A stretch of DNA of 64,000 nt from Bombiscardovia coagulans (GCF_002259585.1 NZ_MWWS01000004.1:496001-560000), one strand, 5' to 3'. Positions 17,358-27,607 are shown, counted from the first letter of the stretch. Numbers and translations: made by a program. The notes: generated by a model from the sequence alone, not told the origin.

Positions 17358-18866
17358 TCAATCTAGCGTTGGCTTGTCGCGCACCACACGCCCCTGATTA
17401 AAGGTCACATACCTAGAGCAGGTTTTCAAAAGAAACTCACGATCATGGGAAATAACAAGAACAATCTTTCCTAACCTGTGCAGGTATTCAATAGCTTGGG
17501 TCACCTGCTGCATGTGCATCAAATCAAGCCCACTCGTCGGCTCATCCATAATGACTATCCGTTTGCCTGAAAGCACAGCACAACCCACTGCCACCCGCTG
17601 TTTTTGACCTCCTGATAAGGTGTTCGGATTGCAATTCAGTAATTCAGTTAAGCCCAAGTGATGAGCCACCTCATCCAGCTGATCTTTGGCCTGTTCTGGT
17701 GCCCCCAGCAGGAGTTCTTTACCTACACTCTCAGAAAAAAGCTGATAATTAACATCCTGAAAAACTAAGAACGACTCTCTGGTTACATCATGATCACTCA
17801 TGGTTTGCTCATTCAGTTGGAAGACCGCCCCAGCCTTGGCCTTCAACAGTCCTGTAAGCACCCTAGCAAAGGTTGATTTTCCAGCACCGTTGCAGCCGAC
17901 GATTCCAACCACCTCACGATTACTCAGCTCTAAATGTTCCACAGTGAGCGCTGGAGTATGCCCACCCTTGTAGGTGTAGGTGAGATGAGATAGTTGAAGT
18001 TTCATTTCAGGAATGGTTGCACTACCACCTATATTGTGCTCTGCTTGCTGATGCGGTCTAGTTGTAGGATGTTCCCCTTCCGACACCACGGAAGAGCTAG
18101 GCTTATGCAGCTCTTCCCCCTCTTGGCCGAAAGACAAGGCCCGCAACCCCAACTGCTGTCTTGTGTCCTGACTTAAACTTGCCATCTGTTCAGAACTAAA
18201 TTCTTGTATAGCTTTGCCCTTGTCCATTACCAAAAAACGGTCAGCCAGGTCACGCAAGTAGTAGAGCCGATGTTCAATAACAACCATAGCTAAGCCCATT
18301 ACTTTAAGCTTGCCTAGAACTCCAGCCAAAGTCTCAACAGCCTGCGCATCTAAATTAGAAGATGGTTCGTCCAACAACAATAGAGCCGGATTGAGCATAT
18401 AAGAAGAAGCAATCGCAACCATCTGTTTCTCCCCTCCAGAAAGGGCGAACATGCTCCGATCCAGCAAGTGCGAAATATCAAAAAGCTCCGCCACCTCGGC
18501 AATTCTGGAACGGATGCGTTCTCGGTCCACCCCGAGATTTTCTAGAGGGAAAGCAAGCTCACTAGTTACATCCGTGGTAAAGAACTGTGTCTTGGGATTT
18601 TGAAAAACAGACCCTACACGTTGTGAAAGTTGATACATAGGCAAAGAAGCAATCTCAGTACCCTCCAGCTGGCAGTTTCCTTCTTTCTGCCCCTCATACA
18701 GTTCCGGAATCAGACCATTGATGAACCGGGAGACTGTCGTCTTCCCACAACCAGACTTCCCAGTCAAACACAGTACTTCGCCGGAAGCTAGTTGAAATGA
18801 AAGATCAGTCAGGGTTGGCTGGATGTGATCTTCGTACGTAAAGGAAATTCCATTAACCTCAAGCAT
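17358..18866 (-). CDS. ECF transporter ATPase, two ABC domains fused (EcfA1-EcfA2)
   Basis: 502 residues holding two complete ABC domains. First: Walker A TGKSGCGKTT, signature LSGGEKQMVAI, Walker B LLLLDEPSSNLD. Second, after a linker around residues 230-275: GCNGAGKSTF, LSGGQKQRVAVG, IVIMDEPTSGLD. The Q-loop/ERL-like FQNPKTQFF and FQDVNYQLF segments are typical of energy-coupling factor ATPases. It overlaps the 3' end of the EcfT gene by 8 bp and is the third gene of a three-gene ECF operon. Confidence 0.92.
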   Translation of the reverse strand: MLEVNGISFTYEDHIQPTLTDLSFQLASGEVLCLTGKSGCGKTTVSRFINGLIPELYEGQKEGNCQLEGTEIASLPMYQLSQRVGSVFQNPKTQFFTTDVTSELAFPLENLGVDRERIRSRIAEVAELFDISHLLDRSMFALSGGEKQMVAIASSYMLNPALLLLDEPSSNLDAQAVETLAGVLGKLKVMGLAMVVIEHRLYYLRDLADRFLVMDKGKAIQEFSSEQMASLSQDTRQQLGLRALSFGQEGEELHKPSSSVVSEGEHPTTRPHQQAEHNIGGSATIPEMKLQLSHLTYTYKGGHTPALTVEHLELSNREVVGIVGCNGAGKSTFARVLTGLLKAKAGAVFQLNEQTMSDHDVTRESFLVFQDVNYQLFSESVGKELLLGAPEQAKDQLDEVAHHLGLTELLNCNPNTLSGGQKQRVAVGCAVLSGKRIVIMDEPTSGLDLMHMQQVTQAIEYLHRLGKIVLVISHDREFLLKTCSRYVTFNQGRVVRDKPTLD

Positions 18867-19542
18867 AAACCAAGCACCCCAGTAACCCTAGCCCGACTAC
18901 CACCATACCTATATCCACAACTCCAATGGAAACCTCAGTCAACGATGACTTTGTACCTGGGTCAGAAATGCCTCGCGTCAAAGCTGCAGCAGTAAGATCA
19001 GCGGCTACATTAGAAGCATTATTGAGCAGCGGAACGTAAATAAGTTCCATACTTCTGAACGGATGCAACAACATACTGGCTCCACTGACAGCTAGCCCTC
19101 TGAACTTCATTGCCTCACGTATCTGCCGGTAGTCATATCGAATAGTCGGAAAGAAACGAAACAGCACACTTAAGGGGATAATGATCCATTGGGGAACATG
19201 AAGACAACGCAAACCGTACACCAGCTCGGACACACGCGTGGTTGAAAATACTACAACTGCCACAATAACCACTGGCAGAAGCTTGCCAAAGCCTGAGAAC
19301 AGAAACAGAAGGTAGTGCCCCCAGAAATTATCTGGATACAGTAAAACACAGGCATTACCTACCACAAATATGGCACTTATCAACAGCCATTTCAGTCCCT
19401 TTTTGTACTTACGGGTTAGAAATAAGGGTGCACACAAGAAACAGCACAATGCTGCCTGTAACCAGACAGGCATACTAAAAAAGAGCGAAACGTTAGCTAA
19501 AATAATGAGGAAAAATGTGGTAAAGATCGAGGCTTGCTTCAT
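18859..19542 (-). CDS. ECF transporter transmembrane component EcfT
   Basis: 227 residues, about five to six membrane helices. The two coupling-helix motifs of EcfT are present: AMKFRG near residue 142 and AALTRG near residue 191, each fitting AxxxRG. It transmits ATPase movement to the substrate-binding S component. Coupled to neighbours on both sides by short overlaps (4 bp with the S component, 8 bp with the ATPase). Confidence 0.9.
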   Translation of the reverse strand: MKQASIFTTFFLIILANVSLFFSMPVWLQAALCCFLCAPLFLTRKYKKGLKWLLISAIFVVGNACVLLYPDNFWGHYLLFLFSGFGKLLPVVIVAVVVFSTTRVSELVYGLRCLHVPQWIIIPLSVLFRFFPTIRYDYRQIREAMKFRGLAVSGASMLLHPFRSMELIYVPLLNNASNVAADLTAAALTRGISDPGTKSSLTEVSIGVVDIGMVVVGLGLLGCLVYA

Positions 19543-20165
19543 CCCCGGCCTGCCCCCGAAGTGAAGTGTTTAGAGACCAGTTTGTCCCCAAAATATGCGC
19601 CAACAAGAGCACCTACAAGGGTAACCAGAATGCAGGCAATAAAAGTGGGGAGGGTGATATGTGAAAATAGAACATTGATGTAGTCCTGACTTTTACCCCG
19701 CTTAACGAGACTTGCAACGTAAGCGTTTTTCATAAACCACAACGGCAGCACAGGACCTAATGAACCAAAAGTAAAGACAAGGTAACTGCCAATACGCAAA
19801 CCCTTTTTCTGGGGGTCACCTTGTCCCACTACAGTTTGGATAACATCAGCCAGGAATCCACACACGGCATAGGGAATGAATGCGAACGCAAAGTGCCCAG
19901 AAATAAGGAAGAAAAGCCCCATGAGCACCCCCATTATGGTTATCGCCCCAAAACGGGGAACCTTTTGACATAACAGCATGTACACCGGTCCAGCAAGTAA
20001 TCCCACCATGGCAGGCACAAAAATCGATGTAAAACCAGGAAAGAGCAGGCCTGTTATCAGTGTCGTTAAACCCTCAGCGATACCCATGCAGATAAAATAC
20101 AAGGCACTGTAAATACCTACATTTATTAAGTCTTTTGTTCTCAGTCCCGTAAATTTGCGCATCAT
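19539..20165 (-). CDS. ECF transporter S component, MptD/Trep_Strep type
   Basis: 208 residues from the ATG at 20165, preceded by GGGA; a longer frame to 20207 begins with GTG and lacks a binding site. Six helices; the start RTKDLINVGIYSALYFICMG matches the Trep_Strep (MptD) family of substrate-binding proteins for ECF transporters. Being next to its own EcfT and fused ATPase makes this a dedicated (group I) system. The substrate of this S family is not established; a vitamin or other micronutrient is inferred. Confidence 0.82.
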   Translation of the reverse strand: MMRKFTGLRTKDLINVGIYSALYFICMGIAEGLTTLITGLLFPGFTSIFVPAMVGLLAGPVYMLLCQKVPRFGAITIMGVLMGLFFLISGHFAFAFIPYAVCGFLADVIQTVVGQGDPQKKGLRIGSYLVFTFGSLGPVLPLWFMKNAYVASLVKRGKSQDYINVLFSHITLPTFIACILVTLVGALVGAYFGDKLVSKHFTSGAGRG

Positions 20166-20292
20166 TTTCCCATCATTGAACTCTACTTGGCCACAGGTAA
20201 TCACCACAACAGCCGGTACATACCTACCAGACTAAAAGACAAAAGACGTCCTGACAAGAGTTAATTTCCACTACAACTCGAGATATACTTCG

Positions 20293-20342
20293 CCCCACAG
20301 GCAGACCTCTAGGCGATAAAGCGCTGAGAGGAGCCTGTGGGG
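20293..20342 (-). terminator. Two-tier hairpin between serS and the ECF operon
   Basis: Outer 10-bp perfect stem CCCCACAGGC / GCCTGTGGGG, with a second inner stem CCTCT / AGAGG. It begins 16 bp after the serS stop on the minus strand. No T-run follows (CGAAGTATAT), so it may be a non-canonical terminator, a 3'-end stabiliser or part of the ECF leader. Confidence 0.55.
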
Positions 20343-20358
20343 GGCAGAAATACAGAAC

Positions 20359-21645
20359 TTACGCTTCCCACTTTGTAGGTTCGATAACTTCCTTGCCACC
20401 CATATATGGTTGCATAGCTTTGGGTACCGTAATTGATCCATCGGCGTTTTGGTGATTTTCCAAGATCGCGACCAACCAGCGGGTAGTTGCTAACGTACCG
20501 TTCAAGGTTGCAACCGATCTTGTGCCACCATCACTAGTGCGCTCACGAATATTCAATCGGCGTGCTTGATACTGAGTGCAGTTAGAGGTAGAAGTCAACT
20601 CGCGATAACGCTCCTGGGTAGGAACCCAGGCTTCACAATCGAACTTGCGGGCCGCTGAGGAGCCCAAGTCACCAGCAGCGGTGTCAATAATCCGGTAAGG
20701 CACATCAACTTTACCCAGCATTTCCTGCTCCATACCGAGAAGCTGCTGATGCTGCGCTTGAGCATCTTCCTGTTTGCAGTACACAAACATCTCCACCTTG
20801 TCAAACTGGTGGACACGGATAATGCCCATGGTATCCTTGCCGGCTGCTCCAGCTTCACGGCGGTAACAAGAAGACCATCCACAATAACGCAAGGGACCAG
20901 TTTCTAGGTCTAAAATTTCACCCTCATGCATTCCTGCCAAGGCTACCTCAGAAGTACCAACGAGATACTGGTCATCTGGCTCACGCAGACGGTAAATCTC
21001 ATCGGAATGAGAGTTCAAAAATCCAGTGCCAGCCATCACTTCAGGCCGTACCAGCGTCGGAGTAATTGTAGGAATAAAACCATGGGACATGGCCTGATCT
21101 ACTGCCATGGTCAGCATAGCTATCTCCATGCGGGCGATGTCTCCGCGCAAGAAGTAAAAACGAGATCCCGAGACCTTAACACCTCGGCGCATGTCGATTC
21201 CAGCTACACCTTCACCGAGTTCCAAATGATTTTTGGGTTCAAATCCTTCAGCATGGAAATCTCGAGGTGTACCCACCTTGGTAACGACAACATAATCATC
21301 CTCGCCACCTTCAGGTGCCTCTGGTTCAACCACGTTGCTGAACTGCCACATCAACTCAGTATATGCGTCATTTGCCTTGTCTGCTGCTTCTTTACACGAC
21401 CCCACCTGATCCGAAAGTTCCTTGGTACGGGCCAGCAGTTGCGCTTTCTGATCTCCCTGAGCTTGAGCAATTTGTTTACCTAAACTTTTTTGCTCAGCTC
21501 TCGTTGACTCATATGACTGTAAGGCCTGGCGACGTTCAGAATCAGCCTGTAGAACCTGATCCACCAGCTCTACAGACTCGCCGCGCTTACGCTGAGACTC
21601 TTTGACAATGTCCGCATGCTCGCGGATGAACTGAATATCTAACAT
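20359..21645 (-). CDS. serS: Seryl-tRNA synthetase
   Basis: 428 residues, full family length. N-terminal coiled-coil arm (about 30-105) that grips the long variable arm of tRNA-Ser; class II core with motif 2 [18 protein letters not shown] and FDKVEMF, and motif 3 [19 protein letters not shown]; serine-pocket [11 protein letters not shown]. Charges the tRNA-Ser species, two of which are encoded in this window. It lies 85 bp downstream of the L-serine dehydratase genes on the same strand. Confidence 0.97.
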   Translation of the reverse strand: MLDIQFIREHADIVKESQRKRGESVELVDQVLQADSERRQALQSYESTRAEQKSLGKQIAQAQGDQKAQLLARTKELSDQVGSCKEAADKANDAYTELMWQFSNVVEPEAPEGGEDDYVVVTKVGTPRDFHAEGFEPKNHLELGEGVAGIDMRRGVKVSGSRFYFLRGDIARMEIAMLTMAVDQAMSHGFIPTITPTLVRPEVMAGTGFLNSHSDEIYRLREPDDQYLVGTSEVALAGMHEGEILDLETGPLRYCGWSSCYRREAGAAGKDTMGIIRVHQFDKVEMFVYCKQEDAQAQHQQLLGMEQEMLGKVDVPYRIIDTAAGDLGSSAARKFDCEAWVPTQERYRELTSTSNCTQYQARRLNIRERTSDGGTRSVATLNGTLATTRWLVAILENHQNADGSITVPKAMQPYMGGKEVIEPTKWEA

Positions 21646-21730
21646 GGCTTTATCGTACTTCCAAAAGAAGACACCTCACCGGCAAGAGCCACCTCGCTTT
21701 TGGTAGTGTACAGAAGGCATTGCCGCTCAC

Positions 21731-22606
21731 TCACTGCCCAAAGATTGTCTTACGAAAACCCTGCCCTGTCTTAGTCCCAGCAAGACCTCCGATCCCAGTT
21801 TCCCTCAAGGAAGATGGAAGAGCCATTCCGACCTCATGCATGGCTTCAATGACCTCATCGGCAGGAATCTTGTTGCTCCCACCAGCCAAGGCTATATCGG
21901 CAGCTATGAGAGCATTTGCAGCACCAATCGCGTTACGCTTGACACACGGTAACTCCACTAAACCTGCCACAGGATCGCACACGAGCCCCAACAGATTACT
22001 CATCGCTATAGCGAAAGCTTCAGCACAGGTCGGAGGGTCTCCCCCAGCAGCTTCAACAGCAGCAGCAGCACCCATAGCCGAGGCCGAACCCACCTCAGCC
22101 TGACAGCCTCCTGTAGCACCTGCAATCATGGCGTTGTTCGCAGTTACCAACCCGAATGCTCCAGCTGTAAAAAGAAAGCGAATTTGCCCGTCACGATCTA
22201 GGTCAATCCTCTTTTTCAGCGCTGCCAGAACACCAGGAAGGGTACCAGAAGAACCCGCTGTAGGGGTGGCACAAATAACACCCATCGAAGCATTGACCTC
22301 ATTGGTAGCCATCGCTGCTTGGACCGCTGCCAGCATCGTGTCACCAGAAAGACTGACGTGCCTACTCCTGTAATCACGTATGAGAGCGGCTTCTCCACCC
22401 GTCAGTCCCGTAGATGAAAAAACTCCTTTACCAGTGGAGCCTTTAAGAACCGCTTTGTCCATAGCATCGAGATTCTGACTCATACGGTGCCAAACTTGCT
22501 TGCGGCTTTCGTTGTACCGCTCCATCTCCTGCCTAATCATGATTTCACTGATAGGAAGGTCTTGTTCTTGAGCAATAGACACCAGTTCTTGAATTGAGGC
22601 AAACAT
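21731..22606 (-). CDS. sdaAA: L-serine ammonia-lyase (dehydratase), alpha subunit
   Basis: 291 residues. Fe-S-type serine dehydratase: cluster cysteines in ICATPTAGSSGTLPG, GGCQAEVG and CDPVAGLVELPC. Splits L-serine to pyruvate and ammonia together with the beta subunit encoded 29 bp upstream. Length fits the two-subunit Bacillus/actinobacterial type (about 290-300). The oxygen-labile 4Fe-4S cluster fits an anaerobic gut organism. Confidence 0.94.
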   Translation of the reverse strand: MFASIQELVSIAQEQDLPISEIMIRQEMERYNESRKQVWHRMSQNLDAMDKAVLKGSTGKGVFSSTGLTGGEAALIRDYRSRHVSLSGDTMLAAVQAAMATNEVNASMGVICATPTAGSSGTLPGVLAALKKRIDLDRDGQIRFLFTAGAFGLVTANNAMIAGATGGCQAEVGSASAMGAAAAVEAAGGDPPTCAEAFAIAMSNLLGLVCDPVAGLVELPCVKRNAIGAANALIAADIALAGGSNKIPADEVIEAMHEVGMALPSSLRETGIGGLAGTKTGQGFRKTIFGQ

Positions 22607-22635
22607 TCGTAATTTTCTCTTTTCGACCCTCTTAG

Positions 22636-23322
22636 CTAGTTGATATAAATCATATTGGGAGCATACCGACTAATTTGCTGAAGGAGCTCAGGAAGGAGCG
22701 GTTTGTCTAAATCATAGACATGAATACTGCTATTACCATCACCACTTCGATAGGTATTACTTTGTCTGAGAGCACCAGCTGCTCGAATACTGTCAGCAAT
22801 TCGATCTCCCTTATCTTGCCCATCGTTCGACAAAGACTGATCCATCTCCTCAACCAAGAGCAGGGGCAGCATTCCTTCAGTCTGCAAATCGTAACCCGCC
22901 ATCTGAATACGACGTATTTCTACAATTCCGCCTCCGATAGAGCACCCGTAAATTGTCATTTTTCGTTGCTGACGCTGCATATGCAAAACGGCAGTATTGG
23001 GATGTCCAATTGGACTAGGTCCTTCTTTTTCACAAAATTCAATGTGTACACCCTGATCTCTTGCAATACTAACTGCTTGAGGCACACGGCCGTCGTCAGG
23101 AGCATAACCCAACAAGCCGGAAACGATTGCGTAGTCTGTACCATGTCCCAGATGCGTTTGAGCGAACGACTCATAGTAGTCGATGCGTACACTCTGTGGC
23201 AGACCTCCAATAAGATGCCTAGCTGCCCGCCCGATGGCCACTGCACCTGCCGTATGAGAACTTGAAGGACCGACCATAACTGGGCCGATAATGTCAAAAA
23301 CACTCTTGTACTCTCCTGGCAC
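22636..23322 (-). CDS. sdaAB: L-serine ammonia-lyase (dehydratase), beta subunit
   Basis: 228 residues from the GTG at 23322, chosen because GGGGAGG lies six bases upstream and because the family begins close to the motif SVFDIIGPVMVGPSSSHTAG (the frame continues open to 23376 without support). C-terminal region resembles an ACT-like regulatory fold. Partner of SdaAA. It is first in the order sdaAB-sdaAA-serS. Confidence 0.92.
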   Translation of the reverse strand: MPGEYKSVFDIIGPVMVGPSSSHTAGAVAIGRAARHLIGGLPQSVRIDYYESFAQTHLGHGTDYAIVSGLLGYAPDDGRVPQAVSIARDQGVHIEFCEKEGPSPIGHPNTAVLHMQRQQRKMTIYGCSIGGGIVEIRRIQMAGYDLQTEGMLPLLLVEEMDQSLSNDGQDKGDRIADSIRAAGALRQSNTYRSGDGNSSIHVYDLDKPLLPELLQQISRYAPNMIYIN

Positions 23323-23537
23323 CTTCGACCTCCCCAATCCCCAACTCAACGACAAGGCATCCTTGATAATCCACATAAACCATACAGCAGAAGCAACAAA
23401 GAACTATTACGAAAGTGTTTCTTCGCAACCGTATAGATAACCTGTATTGTAACGGAGCAGGTAGGTTTGCTAAACGTCAACCGCTGGAACGTGCAGGATT
23501 GGTCAACATATGAGTAAATTTCACCCTTTGGAGCTAG

Positions 23538-24662
23538 ATGACGACACACAATAGGGTCATGCCCTTATCTGCTGTCATTGTCCTCGTTGCGGTAGTATGT
23601 GTCATCATCGTGCTGGCCTGTGTAACCCTGTGGGTGCGGGTACGTTCCCGACATGAATTGGAGGAACACCTGAATGCCAGACACGACGATCAGGTTTCCT
23701 ATGCCTTCATTATCAACCCATCCAAACCGCAGGCTGAACAAATTCGTGAGCGCATCTCGATCTTTTGTCGTAACAAGGGACTTGAAGACGTTCATTTTTA
23801 CGAGACTCAGCTCAACAAAGATGGCAAGGCCTGCGCACAAGAAGCTTTGAAGCAAGGAGCAGGCATCGTGGTAGCTGTGGGCGGTGACGGCACTGTTCGT
23901 ACCGTGGCGAGCGCTGTGGCGGGCACAGGTCACACCCTTGGCATTATCCCCATTGGAACTGGCAACCTCTTCGCCCGAAACATGGGTATTCCAGTAGGAG
24001 ACCCTGAGGCGGCACTCGCTGTGGCCACCTCTCATGGCTCACGGCAAGTAGATGTCGGACGGATGCGAATTCTCGACGGCTCCGACAACCAGACACGACA
24101 TGCATTTCTCATCATCGCTGGTATCGGTTTTGATGCCCTCATGATTGATGATACAGACCCAAACCTTAAAAAGACGCTCTCCTGGTTAGCTTATTTCATA
24201 TCCGGAGCCAAACACCTCTTCGCTGATAAATATCAAGGAGACATCACTATCCGCCAGCGCAACGGCAAGACTCATACCAACACCAATGTCGAATTCCGTA
24301 CATTTATGGCTGGAAATTGTGGGGAAATTCCCGGCTTTTCTCTCATGCCGAATGCCTCATTTGACGACGGCCTGTTGGACTTTGAACTCATTGATACCTC
24401 GGGTGGTCTGATTGGTTGGGCCAATCTTTTTGGCGATGTTATGCACCAGACCATTACAGGCAAGGCATCCCAAAGTCCTCTCTCAACTAACTCTTCAATT
24501 GTGCAAGTACAAGGAGCCAGCGCTGAAATTACGCTCAAAAAACCTGCTTTAGCCCAGGTTGATGGGGATATTTTAGGGCAAACTCAGCACATAGAACTTA
24601 CTATTGACCACCAGTCACTAAATGTACGAGTGCCAGTAGATGATTCTCCCTCTGCGAAGTAA
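23538..24662 (+). CDS. Diacylglycerol kinase-family lipid kinase
   Basis: 374 residues. An N-terminal membrane helix (about 8-34) anchors the protein, followed by a DAGK catalytic domain: FIINPSKP, nucleotide-binding GGDGTVRTVASA, IPIGTGNLFARNMGIP, and the C-terminal domain with GFDALMIDDT, GNCGEIPGFSLMPNASFDDGLLDFELI. Members phosphorylate diacylglycerol or related lipids with ATP to phosphatidate (YegS/DgkB type). GGAG lies five bases before ATG. Divergent from the serine dehydratase genes. Confidence 0.9.
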   Translation: MTTHNRVMPLSAVIVLVAVVCVIIVLACVTLWVRVRSRHELEEHLNARHDDQVSYAFIINPSKPQAEQIRERISIFCRNKGLEDVHFYETQLNKDGKACAQEALKQGAGIVVAVGGDGTVRTVASAVAGTGHTLGIIPIGTGNLFARNMGIPVGDPEAALAVATSHGSRQVDVGRMRILDGSDNQTRHAFLIIAGIGFDALMIDDTDPNLKKTLSWLAYFISGAKHLFADKYQGDITIRQRNGKTHTNTNVEFRTFMAGNCGEIPGFSLMPNASFDDGLLDFELIDTSGGLIGWANLFGDVMHQTITGKASQSPLSTNSSIVQVQGASAEITLKKPALAQVDGDILGQTQHIELTIDHQSLNVRVPVDDSPSAK

Positions 24663-24748
24663 ACAACAACTGTCAGATGTGAAATATCGTCATTTTACGT
24701 TACATTTTACACACATTTCTGTCAGGTCTTTATGCCACTATAAAAGCT

Positions 24749-26425
24749 ATGATTGCACAGAACGCAGGCAAACAAGCTACACCACAAGATCTCATCAACG
24801 TTGACGAGGTTTTGAGCAAGTACTACGATATCGCACCGGATCCAAGCCAGCCAAGTCAGCGTGTCTCTTTCGGCACTTCCGGACACAGAGGATCATCGCT
24901 CACCATATCCTTCAACGAAGCCCATATCGTAGCCATTACTCAGGCTATAGCGGAGCAACGTATCAAGGAAGGCGTAACAGGTCCCCTCTACCTGGGACGG
25001 GACACACATGCGCTTTCGCTACCAGCCTGGAAGACAGCTATTGAAGTACTGGTTGCCAATGGGGTACGCGTACGCATAGATTCCCGTAACGATTACACCC
25101 CAACTCCCACTATCTCCCAAGCGATTTTGACGCATAACCGGGCCAGTGATGGTTCACAACGCTTCTCTGGCAACGACATCGCTGACGGTATCGTAGTTAC
25201 CCCCTCTCACAATCCTCCCACTGACGGAGGATTTAAATACGATCCACCCACAGGAGGCCCTGCCTCTCAGTCAACTACACAGGCCATAGCCGACCGGGCC
25301 AATGAACTGCTAGGAGCCTACAAGCATATTAAACGTGTTCCATTCGAGCAGGCCTTAAAGTCTGACCTTATAGAGCACTTTGATTATAGGCAGCATTATG
25401 TTGAAGATCTCAGCTCAGTCATTGATTTTGACCTTATCCGTTCTTCTGGTGTCCGCCTTGGCATCGACCCATTAGGAGGGGCTTCTGTCAACTACTGGCC
25501 CCTGATCAACGAACAATACGGTCTCGAGATTGGTGTCATCAATCCAGAAGTAGATCCCACCTGGCAGTTTATGACCATAGACCACGATGGCAAAATCCGC
25601 ATGGATCCTTCCTCACCATATGCGATGAAGGGTTTGGTAGACCGCCTTAATGCAGGCGCATGGGACTCTTTTGACCTGGTCGGAGGCACTGACCCAGATG
25701 CAGACCGCCACGGTATTGTGTGCCCTGGCTCTGGAGTTATGGATCCCAACCACTATATAGCAGTATGCGTAGAGTATCTTTTCTCCGGCCATCGTCCAGG
25801 CTGGCCCTCCAGTGCAGGAGTCGGTAAAACTCTGGTCTCATCCTCACTCATCGATCGGATAGCAGCTGCTATTGGAGCCAAACTCATCGAAGTACCAGTA
25901 GGATTTAAGTGGTTTGTCGATCCCCTGTTCAAGAGACAAGTTGCTTTTGGCGGCGAAGAATCCTCTGGCATGAGCTTCCTGCGCAAGGATGGACATGTAT
26001 GGACTACCGACAAAGACGGTCTGATACCAGACCTGCTAGCAGCAGAGATTACTGCCAAAATGGGCAAAAACCCAGCTGAACTTCATGCCGACCAGGTAGC
26101 CCGCTTCGGCGAAAGCTGGTACCAGCGGGTTGATACCCCTGCCAGCATGGAGGAAAAAGCTCAATTTGCCTCACTGAATCCGCAAGACGTGGAGGCAAGC
26201 CAACTCGCTGGTGAAACAATTACCGCTACATTAACGAAAGCTCCCGGTAATGATGCAGCAATCGGAGGCGTCAAGGTAGTGACCCAGAATAACTGGTTCG
26301 CAGCCCGTCCTTCCGGGACTGAAAATATATACAAGGTATATGCCGAATCATTCATCTCACCGGAGGCGCTGAAGCAGGTCTTGTCTGACGCTCAGCAAGT
26401 AGTTTCCAAAGCCCTCAACAAGTAG
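24749..26425 (+). CDS. pgm: Phosphoglucomutase (alpha-D-glucose phosphate-specific)
   Basis: 558 residues, normal for the PgmA type. Phospho-serine loop [13 protein letters not shown], metal-binding DPDADRHG, sugar-binding GGEESSGMS, and phosphate-binding [16 protein letters not shown]. Interconverts glucose 1- and 6-phosphate, linking glycogen and exopolysaccharide synthesis to the bifid shunt. There is no ribosome binding site; TATAAA at 24739-24744 lies only five bases before ATG, so transcription may start at or near the start codon. Confidence 0.96.
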   Translation: MIAQNAGKQATPQDLINVDEVLSKYYDIAPDPSQPSQRVSFGTSGHRGSSLTISFNEAHIVAITQAIAEQRIKEGVTGPLYLGRDTHALSLPAWKTAIEVLVANGVRVRIDSRNDYTPTPTISQAILTHNRASDGSQRFSGNDIADGIVVTPSHNPPTDGGFKYDPPTGGPASQSTTQAIADRANELLGAYKHIKRVPFEQALKSDLIEHFDYRQHYVEDLSSVIDFDLIRSSGVRLGIDPLGGASVNYWPLINEQYGLEIGVINPEVDPTWQFMTIDHDGKIRMDPSSPYAMKGLVDRLNAGAWDSFDLVGGTDPDADRHGIVCPGSGVMDPNHYIAVCVEYLFSGHRPGWPSSAGVGKTLVSSSLIDRIAAAIGAKLIEVPVGFKWFVDPLFKRQVAFGGEESSGMSFLRKDGHVWTTDKDGLIPDLLAAEITAKMGKNPAELHADQVARFGESWYQRVDTPASMEEKAQFASLNPQDVEASQLAGETITATLTKAPGNDAAIGGVKVVTQNNWFAARPSGTENIYKVYAESFISPEALKQVLSDAQQVVSKALNK

Positions 26426-26518
26426 GCAATAAGGACCTATAACAGAAACGGTGATTCACTATCCTGGTACGTGCAGTCCTGAGTCTCTTTTTCGATAGAG
26501 TCGTTTAGGGTTGTAAAT

Positions 26519-27607
26519 ATGAATCAAAGTCAGATCGTAGTTTCTACAGATGGCAGTGCACTAGGCAACCCCAATGGGCCTATGGGCTGGGCATGGGCTG
26601 ACCACCAAAATGGGAAGTCCGACGCTGGAGGAGCCACCAATGGCACTAATCAGATTGGTGAACTATGCGCAGTTTTGCAGGCACTACGCACTCATCCTGG
26701 GGCAGCACCTCTCACCATACAAACTGACTCCCAGTATGCCATCAACTGCTCCACAAAATGGGTCCAGGGCTGGAAGAAAAAAGGCTGGAAAAACGCTGCC
26801 GGCAAGCCGGTAAAAAATAGAGAGCTCATTGAGGCTATCGATCATGAAATCCAGCAACGAGAAGGCAAAGTCACATTTTTCTGGGTTAAAGGGCATGCAG
26901 GTGATGAGTTTAATGAGAAGGTTGACGACTTGGCTCGTAGCTACGCTGAACATGTACGCTCTGGAAGCAAACGTTCATACCTGCCGTTAGAAGGCTGGCG
27001 TTCTTTACTAGCATCTCCTTATACCAAAGGCCTCAAAATCTCTGAGGAAGTACGCTTACAACTCCACGGGCAGGCACCTATCAACGAAGCAGCAAACCAG
27101 ACACAAATTATTCCACCTGTCGTCTCCGATATACCTGATGAGACTCAAGTGTTGGAACCTATCGATGAAGAATCACCGAACGAAATACTGCCTATAGAAG
27201 AAACTCAAGTATTACCAACAACCACGGAACTTCCAACGAAGCAGCCAGCTCCTAGTGATCAAGGAGAAGCTTCTAGCACTGACAAGGAAGAGACAGCGAT
27301 TACAGACGGTCACAGTGACACTGGTAGTAATCGCTCCGATATGAACCAAACTGATACCGCCAACCAGCAAGATCCCCAGGACCAAGTAACTCGAGGATTG
27401 CAGGCAAGCGGCGACGTAGTTATTACCCCTCCCCCTTCGAGAAGCCCCTACTTTGCAGGCAAAGAGCTCCATATAAGCGGTTCGATTTCTTTCGAAGCTG
27501 ACATCGACCAAGAGGGGCGGGTACATATCAGTTCGGCCCCCTTCCGCTTACATGCAGTCAATGTTCGACAGGATGATAAGCCAACAACAGATGCTTCTGA
27601 AAGCTGA
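26519..27607 (+). CDS. rnhA: Ribonuclease HI with long acidic C-terminal extension
   Basis: 362 residues. Residues 5-145 are a complete RNase HI: Asp11 (STDGSALGNPNG), Glu48 (GELCA), Asp70 (TDSQYA), His126 (GHAG) and Asp136, the four-acid plus His active site that cuts RNA in RNA-DNA hybrids. The handle WKKKGWKNAAGKPVKN is present. Residues 150-362 are an extra region: acidic, Pro/Thr/Gln-rich, with the motif TQ(V/I)(L/I)xP repeated at about residues 195, 209 and 229, then a short conserved-looking end (residues 310-350). The tail function is unknown. Confidence 0.93.
   Translation: MNQSQIVVSTDGSALGNPNGPMGWAWADHQNGKSDAGGATNGTNQIGELCAVLQALRTHPGAAPLTIQTDSQYAINCSTKWVQGWKKKGWKNAAGKPVKNRELIEAIDHEIQQREGKVTFFWVKGHAGDEFNEKVDDLARSYAEHVRSGSKRSYLPLEGWRSLLASPYTKGLKISEEVRLQLHGQAPINEAANQTQIIPPVVSDIPDETQVLEPIDEESPNEILPIEETQVLPTTTELPTKQPAPSDQGEASSTDKEETAITDGHSDTGSNRSDMNQTDTANQQDPQDQVTRGLQASGDVVITPPPSRSPYFAGKELHISGSISFEADIDQEGRVHISSAPFRLHAVNVRQDDKPTTDASES

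Noticed and set aside
20166-20358. Known riboswitch (TPP, preQ1, cobalamin) before the ECF operon
   Set aside because: None of the consensus cores could be recognised; only the hairpin at 20293-20342 stands out.
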